Source of the DNA: Aselliscus stoliczkanus | Lineage: Eukaryota; Chordata; Mammalia; Chiroptera; Hipposideridae | Direction of reading: 5' to 3' | Length of the DNA stretch: 64,000 bases | Assembly: GCA_033961575.1 (NCBI GenBank) | Contig: CM066737.1 | Coordinates: 48,770,771 to 48,834,770 of the forward strand | Shown here: positions 58,206 through 64,000 of the stretch, one piece after another | Numbering within the stretch: the stretch's first letter is position 1 | Layout: every line of letters begins with the position of its first letter | The notes under the pieces: generated by a model | What the model was told of the DNA's origin: nothing | Databases searched by the model: none | The model's input: only the letters and a program-made list of their open reading frames with translations | Translations under genes and position numbers: made by a program

Positions 58206-58454
58206 CATATTATGTGGAAATTTCACACTGCAGCCTGCTAATACTGGCAATTCTAATCATGAATTTTCCATTCCACTTGAGACTTAGGTTTACTGGAGTT
58301 ATAAAAGAAGGGGCACTTATTGAAAAACAAACTTCTTATTCCAGATCAGGTTAGGAAGGAGAGCTGAAAATAAGAGTTTTGAGGTGTGGCAGAGCAACCT
58401 GAAAGCCCACAAATTTGGGCAAGTCATCCTTCAATGGCCTATTTCTCTCATCTG
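58206..58454. repeat. Left arm of a perfect 249-bp inverted repeat
   Basis: This segment is the exact reverse complement of 60551-60799. It replaces the middle of the outer L1: ORF1 coiled-coil sequence stops at about 58205 and reverse-transcriptase sequence starts at 58455. The arm contains part of a MIR (about 58375-58454) and otherwise unique DNA. Confidence 0.97.
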
Positions 58455-59885
58455 TGATGAATATAGATGTGAAAGTACTTGACAAAATATTAACAAACCT
58501 AATTCAGCAATACATTATCACCTTTAACAAGAGGAATTCATTCCTGGTATGCAAGGTTTGTTCAATATCTGCAAATCAATTAACATTAACAAAACAAAAA
58601 GACATCCTATTGAATGGGAAAAGACAACCTACCGAATATCCAAAATTTATAAAAAACTCATGCAACACCAAAGTAACCCAAACAACCCAATTTAAAAATG
58701 TGCTGAGGACATGAAGAGACATTTCTCTAAAGAGGACATACAGATGGCCAATAGACATATGAAATTATGCTCAATGTCACTAATCATCAGATAAATGCAA
58801 CTATAAAGCACAGAGAGATATAACCTAACCTCTGTTGAAATAGCTATCATCAATAAATCAACAAACAAGTGCTGGGAGGATGTGGACAAAAGGGGGCCTT
58901 GTGTACTGTTGGTGGGATTGCAAATTGGTGCAGCCACTATGGAAAACAATGTGGAGGGTCCTCAAAAACTTAAAAATATGACCCAGCAATACCACTCCTG
59001 GGCATGTATGCAAAGAATTCCAAAATACTAATTCGAAAACACACATGCACCCCTATGTTTATTGCAGTGCTATTCACAATAGCCAAGATATGGAAACAAA
59101 CAAAATGCCCTCATTAGATGACTGGATAAAGAAATTGTGGTACATTTATACAATGGAGTACTACTCTGCCATTAAAAATTGAAATCTTACCATTTTCAAC
59201 AACACGAATGGACCTAGAGTATATTATGCTAATGAAATAATTTGGACTGAGAAAGACAAATACCACATGATCTCTCTTCTATGTAGAACCTAAAGAACAG
59301 AATAAAAGAGAGAAGAAAACAGAAATGGACTCATAGATACAGAGAACAAATTAATGCTTGTTATATGGGGAGGGGTGATGGTGGATGGGTGAGAAAGGTG
59401 AAGGGATTAAGAAGTTCAAATTGGGGGCCGGCTGAGTGTCGCGCTGGTTAAGCACTGGCTTGGGAAGCCAGCAGCCCCGGTTTGGTCCCACATATGAGGG
59501 CCAATGACACTGCCTTCAAAAAAAAAAAAAAAAAGTTCAAATTGGTAATGACATAATGGTCACAGGGATGTAAAATCAGTATGGGAAATATAATCAGTAA
59601 TGTTGTTAAGACTATGTAGGGTGTCATATGGGTACTGAACTTATCAGAGGCATCAGTTCACAGATTATATAAATGCCTAATCACTGCACTGTACACTTGA
59701 AACTAATATAAAATAATATTGAATGCCATATATATATAGTACAGCATATGGAATATATTCAATGTTATTATAACATCTATGTATGATGTCAGATTGGTTC
59801 TAGACCTGATGGGGTTATCACATTGTGAGGTGTGTAAATGTCTAATAATTAGGTTGTTTTGTACACCTGAAACTAATAAAAAAAA
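58455..59885 (+). pseudogene. 3' part of the outer LINE-1: ORF2 remnant and 3' UTR
   Basis: It begins TGATGAATATAGATGTGAAA (reverse transcriptase, NIDVKVLDKILTNL) and soon jumps, by an internal deletion near 58590, to the ORF2 C-terminal region (KRHPIEWEK). The 3' UTR runs from about 59300 and ends in CCTGAAACTAATAAAAAAA near 59885. The frame is broken. Confidence 0.8.
59425..59532 (+). mobile_element. tRNA-derived SINE in the outer L1 3' UTR
   Basis: Complete short SINE. Perfect 13-bp target duplication AAGTTCAAATTGG at 59412-59424 and 59533-59545. Confidence 0.95.
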
Positions 59886-60070
59886 ACAGCATCAACTCTT
59901 TCAGCATCTACCAACATAGGGTGTCAGAGACCTCAACACATTCCAAAGAGTTTGTGAAGGAAAATAAACATTAGAAAGTTAAAAGAAAAAAAGAAAACAG
60001 GGAAAGCTTTGTTTTGGCCACAAGATGGCACCACTAGTTGCTTGGAAATCCAATTCCAAGGTGATCTTCA
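59886..60070. other. Unique sequence
   Basis: No gene or repeat is recognised between the outer L1 tail and the next SINE. Confidence 0.5.
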
Positions 60071-60470
60071 GCACTTTTTTTTTTTTTTAAAGATTTTATT
60101 GGGGAATTGGAAAAGGGAAATGTTGGGGAATTGGTGAAGGGGAATGTTGTGTTTTTCCAGGACCCATCAACTCCAAATCAACTTGTTGTCCTTCAGTCTT
60201 AATTGTGGAGGGTGCATGCTCAGCTACAAGTCCAGTAGCCACTTTCAATCTAGTTGCTGGGGGCACAGCCAACTATCCATGTGGGAGTCGAATAGGCTAG
60301 CTTGTTGTTAAGAGCATGCGCTCTCACCAGCTGAGCCATCTGGCCATCCATTTGAAGCTCAGCAGCATCTCAGCTCAGGCACAGCTCAATGGCCCATGTG
60401 GAAATTGAACTGGCTACACTGTTGCTCAGAGCTCATGCTCTAACCAACTGTGCCACCTGGCTAGCCCGGT
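60071..60470 (-). mobile_element. Third SINE type, with two tRNA-like heads, antisense
   Basis: In complement it starts GGGCTAGCCAGGTGGCACAG with a tRNA-like module (box B-like AGTTCAATTTCC). A second module lies near 60260-60345 (GATGGCTCAGCTGGTGAGAG ... ATTCGACTCCC). It ends with CCAATAAAATCTTTAAAAAA. The ending is shared with the long-form SINE. Confidence 0.85.
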
Positions 60471-60534
60471 GCATTTTAAGAACCGAATATTTGGTGTATT
60501 GTCTTAGAATAAAACTTTGGCATTTTACAGTCTG

Positions 60535-60640
60535 ACCTTCTCTAATTTTCCAGATGAGAGAAATAGGCCATTGAAGGATGACTTGCCCAAATTTGTGGGC
60601 TTTCAGGTTGCTCTGCCACACCTCAAAACTCTTATTTTCA
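60535..60640 (-). repeat. MIR SINE fragment, antisense
   Basis: The complement reads GTGTGGCAGAGCAACCTGAA, TTGGGCAAGTCATCCTTCAA, TATTTCTCTCATCTGGAAAA, matching the MIR core. The inverted-repeat breakpoint at 60551 lies inside it. Confidence 0.7.
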
Positions 60641-60799
60641 GCTCTCCTTCCTAACCTGATCTGGAATAAGAAGTTTGTTTTTCAATAAGTGCCCCTTCTT
60701 TTATAACTCCAGTAAACCTAAGTCTCAAGTGGAATGGAAAATTCATGATTAGAATTGCCAGTATTAGCAGGCTGCAGTGTGAAATTTCCACATAATATG
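60551..60799. repeat. Right arm of a perfect 249-bp inverted repeat (likely source copy)
   Basis: Exact reverse complement of 58206-58454, separated by a 2,096-bp spacer. Here the arm is continuous with a MIR that extends beyond it and with unique DNA on the other side, so this is the likely original. Confidence 0.97.
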
Positions 60800-61250
60800 G
60801 ACAGTTAAAAACATCGTATATCCAATTCTACCTGAGCTGGCTTAGGTTTTTACTTCCTTAGATGTGAAGGATAAACCAGACATGCTCTGTCTATTCTCCC
60901 ACTCCTCTTTCTTTGTTTCTTTTAGCCACCCTCCCTCCCTCCCTTCCTTCTTTCTTTGTCTCTTATCTATTTGAAGCACAGGAGCCACCAATGTCCCTCA
61001 AGGAACAAAAATTCAAAATCAAATGCAATGGCTTTCCTGAACAGACTAGACCTTACCTCTGTGTTGTGATTCATTTGTCATTGTTGCAGAGAGTTTTCAG
61101 GAGAGAGTTCATGTGGCAGATGAAAGTGTCAAGGTAAGATGAAATATCTCTGTCCTTGTAACCTGGACCTTTGTAGAGGCTCCTTGATGGATAAGAACAT
61201 CTGCAAGCAGAGGAGAAAAACCATCAGCAGGCTCCATTGTATGCACAACA
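60800..61250. other. Unique sequence
   Basis: A CT-rich tract (about 60925-60960) is followed by an open stretch to about 61137 ending at CAAGGTAAGAT. No protein family is recognised and no firm repeat assignment can be made. Confidence 0.4.
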
Positions 61251-61935
61251 ATCTTTTTTTTTTTAAAGATTTTACTGGGGAATTGGGGAAGGGTAACAGT
61301 GTTGGAGAATTGGGGAAGGGGAACAGCCAAGTTGTTGTCATTCAATCTTAGTTGTGGTGGGCACAGCTAGCTTAGCTCCCCAGTCACCATCTAGCCACCC
61401 ATCAGCAGCTCATGGCTGCTCAAGCTCAACATTTTGTGTTCAATCTTAGTTGCGGGTGGGTGTAGCCCACCATCCCATGAAGGAGCTGAACCAGAAACCT
61501 TGTTGTTAAGAGTGCACCCTCTAAGCACTGAGCCATCCGGCTGACCATCAGCAGCTCAAGGGCAGCTAAGCTCAAGGTGCCATGTTCAATCTTAGTTGCA
61601 GATAGGCGTAGCCCACCATTGCATGCAGGAGTTGAATCAGCAAGCTTGTTGTTAGGAGCACATGCTCTCACCAGCTGAGCCATCTTGCCACCTGTTGGCA
61701 GCTCAGGCACAGCTCAGCTCAAGCACAGCTCATTGGCCCATGTGAGAATTGAACCAGTGACCCTGTTGCTCGGAGCTCATGCTCTTTTTTTTTTTTGAGA
61801 GCAGTGTCACTGGTCTTCACATGTGAGACCTGAACCGGGGCTGCTGGCTTCCCAAGCCAACACTTAACCACTGCGCCACTCAGCCGGCCCTCGGAGCTCA
61901 TGCTCTTAACCAACTGAGCCATTTGGCTGGCCTCA
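61251..61935 (-). mobile_element. Third SINE type, with three tRNA-like heads, antisense, split by a short SINE
   Basis: In complement, tRNA-like modules sit at about 61933-61741 (split by a SINE), 61693-61624 and 61546-61478. Each has GGCTCAG/A-type box A sequence and a box B-like TTGAACC or GTTCAGCTCC segment. It ends in CCCCAGTAAAATCTTTAAAA. The modules are separated by ~75-bp linkers containing CAATCTTAGTTGC in the written strand. Confidence 0.82.
61787..61890 (-). mobile_element. tRNA-derived SINE, antisense
   Basis: Complete short SINE. Perfect 17-bp target duplication TCGGAGCTCATGCTCTT at 61770-61786 and 61891-61907, inside another SINE. Confidence 0.96.
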
Positions 61936-62220
61936 AAACAATCATTTTTGATAACCTCTAATTGAAAGACAAACTCCTTATATAAGGACCAGATTGATTG
62001 GAGCAAGAGGAGGTGATTTGTCCCACAGGAAACATTTGGCCATGTCTGGAGACATTTTTGATAGATCTAATTGGGAGGAAGGAGCTACTGAAACCTGGGT
62101 GGAAGCCAGCTATGCTGATAAACATCCTACAATGCACAGGACATTCCTTACAACAAACAATTATCTGGGTCCAAATGTCAATAATGCCAAGGTTAAGAAA
62201 CCCTGTTCTATATAAAATTA
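61936..62220. other. Unassigned sequence
   Basis: ATTTGGCCATGTCTGGAGAC and TCCTACAATGCACAGGACAT resemble a common old mammalian repeat, but the family is uncertain. Overlapping open stretches of 73-86 codons have no recognised domain. Confidence 0.4.
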
Positions 62221-62300
62221 TTGGGTTGTCAAAATGTCATGAAGCACTTTTGCAATGAAAAACATAAAAAAAATATGTCATGATTTTTCCAACAACCCAA
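62221..62300. mobile_element. 80-bp mariner-type MITE
   Basis: It starts TTGGGTTGTC and ends ATGATTTTTCCAACAACCCAA. TA flanks it at 62219-62220 and 62301-62302. Same family as 7958-8038, in opposite orientation. The right half matches the 3' end of the mariner fragment at 12690-12932. Confidence 0.93.
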
Positions 62301-62363
62301 TAGATCCAATTTAAATAATGTCATACCTTAAGAGGTCTTTTGGTTTTTCATGCAAGCCAGATA

Positions 62364-62399
62364 CCAACCAACCAACCAACCAACCAACCAACCAACCAA
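62364..62399. repeat. (CCAA)n microsatellite
   Basis: About nine consecutive CCAA/ACCA units. Confidence 0.97.
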
Positions 62400-62526
62400 G
62401 GCAATGTCTAGTTCCAAGGTGAGGACTTATAGAGATATAATGCTGTTGGCTTTGGGCTAATATATTTTGTTATATAATTTTGCTTTTTAATTTCTTCTTA
62501 GGACAGAAACACTCAAGTAAATTCTT

Positions 62527-62630
62527 TTTTTTTTTTTGAGGGCAGTGTCACTGGTCCTTATATGTGGGACCTGAACCGGGGCCGCTGGCTTCCCAAACCA
62601 GCGCTTAACCACCGAGCCACTCAGCCAGCC
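62527..62630 (-). mobile_element. tRNA-derived SINE, antisense
   Basis: Complete short SINE. Perfect 15-bp target duplication CTCAAGTAAATTCTT at 62512-62526 and 62631-62645. Confidence 0.96.
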
Positions 62631-62645
62631 CTCAAGTAAATTCTT

Positions 62646-63264
62646 AAAACATTGAAAGTCTGCAACACACAGAAGGCACAGTTTTGGTGAACCAAGGGGA
62701 CTCTCGAAGCTCTAAGTTACAAAGTGAGGGAGTCAAACTTAGCTTGACATTTCTCTCTCTTCTGCTCTCTTTCTAAAATGGTAACAAAGGAATTTGAATA
62801 CAAATTTCCTTTCAAAGATCTGCTAAACACTCCCTGGCATGACTCACATTTCACATATGACCCAAGGTCATTTTTGATACCTAACAAAAAAAGATGATTG
62901 TCAGCCTACCCTGCAGCACACTGAATCCAGACTCCAGCTGCTCTCAATACTACCCCTAGTCATACTTCTTGTCATCAGCAAGCATAAGGGACACAGGCAG
63001 AAAAGCTTATTAGAGGGAAACCTCAGGTTGCCAGAATTCTTGGTGGCTGAGAGACGGGTTCTGGTTTATTTTTCTGGGTAACTAAGAAAAGGCATTGTTT
63101 CAATCTTTGTTGCTGAAAATCTGTGTGTCACTTTTTTATATTAGGAAGTAAATGAACCTGGAGGACTACGTTGAAAAAGATGTTTTTATGGCCTTAGTCA
63201 TCATTTTGCTCATCAATGACCACTATCCAGGGCTGTAGATGGTAATTGGAATATAAGAATTTCA
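62646..63264. other. Unique sequence
   Basis: No gene, RNA gene or repeat is recognised. Confidence 0.5.
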
Positions 63265-63375
63265 GAAATAGTCCAGTCCCTCATTTTACAAATGAGGGAA
63301 CTATGAGTTCCAGAGAGAGAGAAGTAAACTAAGGTCACAGGGGTCACAGAGCTGGAAAGGCATAGAACCAGCTTC
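63265..63375 (-). repeat. MIR SINE fragment, antisense
   Basis: TCCCTCATTTTACAAATGAGG ... AAGGTCACAGGGGTCACAGAGCTGG is the reverse of the MIR core. Confidence 0.75.
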
Positions 63376-63396
63376 AATGTTAGCTTATATATTTTT

Positions 63397-63935
63397 TTAA
63401 TTGAGAATAAAAATACTCTTGCTGATGTTGAAGGTCTTGGCTAGTATAAATAGAAGGCATAAGTTTCCCTGTTCATCATCCACTTCGGTAATATCAGCCA
63501 GAACTCTACTGACAAAGTAAAGAGGATTGAAGCAATTTTCGGAATCATTTTGACTGAAACCCTGTTGCACAACTGTAGCCTTTAAATATACGTGATGTGG
63601 CTGTAAAGCAATGTGACCAGTTTCCACAAACCACACAAGAAAACTGGGCACACTATTATACATACACACTGCATGCTTTAGATTTTCCATGAATACAGGG
63701 GACAGGAAATCCAGAAATAATTCCCAAACTTGTTTTTAAACCAGTTTGTACCTTCACCTTCAACAAATCTTTTGCAAAAAACCACTGAAAAGTAAAATTG
63801 ACTTAACCATGTTTCTTCTTATCTTTTTTCTTGTGCATGTTTATTTTATCATCTTCTGGTGCTAATATCAAAGAAAGTGGCAAAAAGTTTCAAAAGTAAA
63901 GGGGTTTATGAGGAGTGGGCAAATGAAAAATCATC
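63397..63935 (-). pseudogene. Possible degraded coding remnant, gene not identified
   Basis: A minus-strand frame from 63690 to 63397 is open for 97 codons in unique DNA outside the recognised repeats. Its composition is protein-like, for example VWFVETGHIALQPHHVYLKA and FVSRVLADITEVDDEQGNL. Upstream, other frames stay open over about 63656-63790 and about 63803-63885; the latter ends in a Lys-rich stretch (DKINMHKKKDKKKHG). The pattern would fit a frameshifted, intronless retrocopy, but there is no recognised match, no A-tail downstream and no clear boundaries. It could equally be a chance frame. Confidence 0.3.
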
Positions 63936-64000
63936 TACTTATGCAGTAAAAGACAAATGACAGAACACTGGAAGTGATCTTTACACTTCAAGATGGTTTG
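63936..64000. other. Unique sequence at the window edge
   Basis: Nothing recognised; truncated by the window end. Confidence 0.4.

Larger units (their letters stand above)
41070..59885 (+). mobile_element. Outer LINE-1 (third family) of a nested tower
   Basis: A 5' UTR begins near 41070 (GAGGTCCAAGATGGCAGATT) and runs about 2.2 kb. ORF1 starts at about 43270 (ATGTCTCACATAAAAG) and is cut at 43510 by the L1 at 43511-58145. It resumes at 58162 for 44 bp (ATATAGAAGGGCATAGAAAC, ORF1 coiled coil). Then 58206-58454 is foreign, and reverse-transcriptase sequence follows from 58455 to a 3' end near 59880 (CCTGAAACTAATAAAAAA). A SINE sits in ORF1 (43361) and another in the 3' UTR (59425). Own L1 sequence is about 3.8 kb; the rest is inserted. 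Confidence 0.85.

Noticed and set aside
60960..61140. Exon-like stretch: CT-rich tract, open frame, then CAAGGTAAGAT resembling a splice donor
   Set aside because: Acceptor and donor motifs this short occur by chance. The frame matches no protein family I know, and no partner exon is visible.
1..64000. CRISPR array, phage, plasmid, operon or other prokaryotic system
   Set aside because: No regularly spaced direct repeats with unique spacers, no dense coding on one strand, and the content is uniformly mammalian retrotransposons.
1..64000. Endogenous retrovirus with gag, pol or env
   Set aside because: The only reverse-transcriptase sequence is of LINE type. One solitary MLT1-like LTR and one uncertain LTR-like remnant were seen, with no retroviral internal genes.

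Overview
This is non-coding mammalian DNA made almost entirely of transposon remains. I find no functional protein-coding gene, no functional RNA gene, no CRISPR array, and nothing bacterial or plasmid-like. LINE-1, MIR, L2, an MLT1-type LTR and a Tigger-like DNA transposon identify a placental mammal. The most abundant repeat is a ~100-bp tRNA-derived SINE: a serine-tRNA-like head with box B GGTTCGGGTCC and a short tail ending in GACACTGCCCTC plus A-rich DNA. Longer SINEs end in CCCCAATAAAATCTTT. From memory these tails resemble bat SINEs, probably of a yinpterochiropteran (rhinolophoid-like) bat. The order-level call is moderately secure and the species is open.

Layout. 1-5.4 kb: a decayed sense L1 with four SINEs. 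5.4-8.0 kb: mostly unique DNA, an old repeat, a MIR and an 81-bp mariner MITE. 8.0-12.7 kb: antisense L1 pieces and an L1 with an inverted 5' part. 12.7-16.0 kb: the 3' end of a mariner, an MLT1-like LTR with a TG/GA microsatellite, an L2 and a MIR. 16.0-19.4 kb: an internally deleted L1 that keeps a 5' UTR with 111-bp tandem units. 19.4-21.0 kb: unique DNA, MIR, old L1 end and two SINEs. 21.0-28.4 kb: an antisense, structurally full-length L1 with four SINEs. 28.4-36.8 kb: antisense L1s, one nested in another. 36.8-39.0 kb: a Tigger-like element, a ~570-bp mariner and more antisense L1. 39.0-41.0 kb: unique DNA, MIR, old L1 end and microsatellites.

41.07-59.9 kb is a tower of nested L1s. An outer L1 is split by a second full-length L1 (43511-58145). 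That one is split by a third (48395-55317), which carries a truncated fourth (53555-53899). Target-site duplications mark three of these insertions. Two ~560-bp mariner deletion derivatives lie 142 bp apart in opposite orientation inside the second L1. 59.9-64.0 kb is mostly unique DNA with multi-headed SINEs, a second MITE and MIRs.

The strongest unexplained signal is a perfect 249-bp inverted repeat (58206-58454 and 60551-60799). One arm sits exactly where the outer L1 has lost its middle, as if a break was filled with an inverted copy of downstream unique DNA. The elements do not form a pathway. Every L1 reading frame inspected is disrupted, so the window records successive insertion, nesting and repair. 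I did not find an undescribed functional system.
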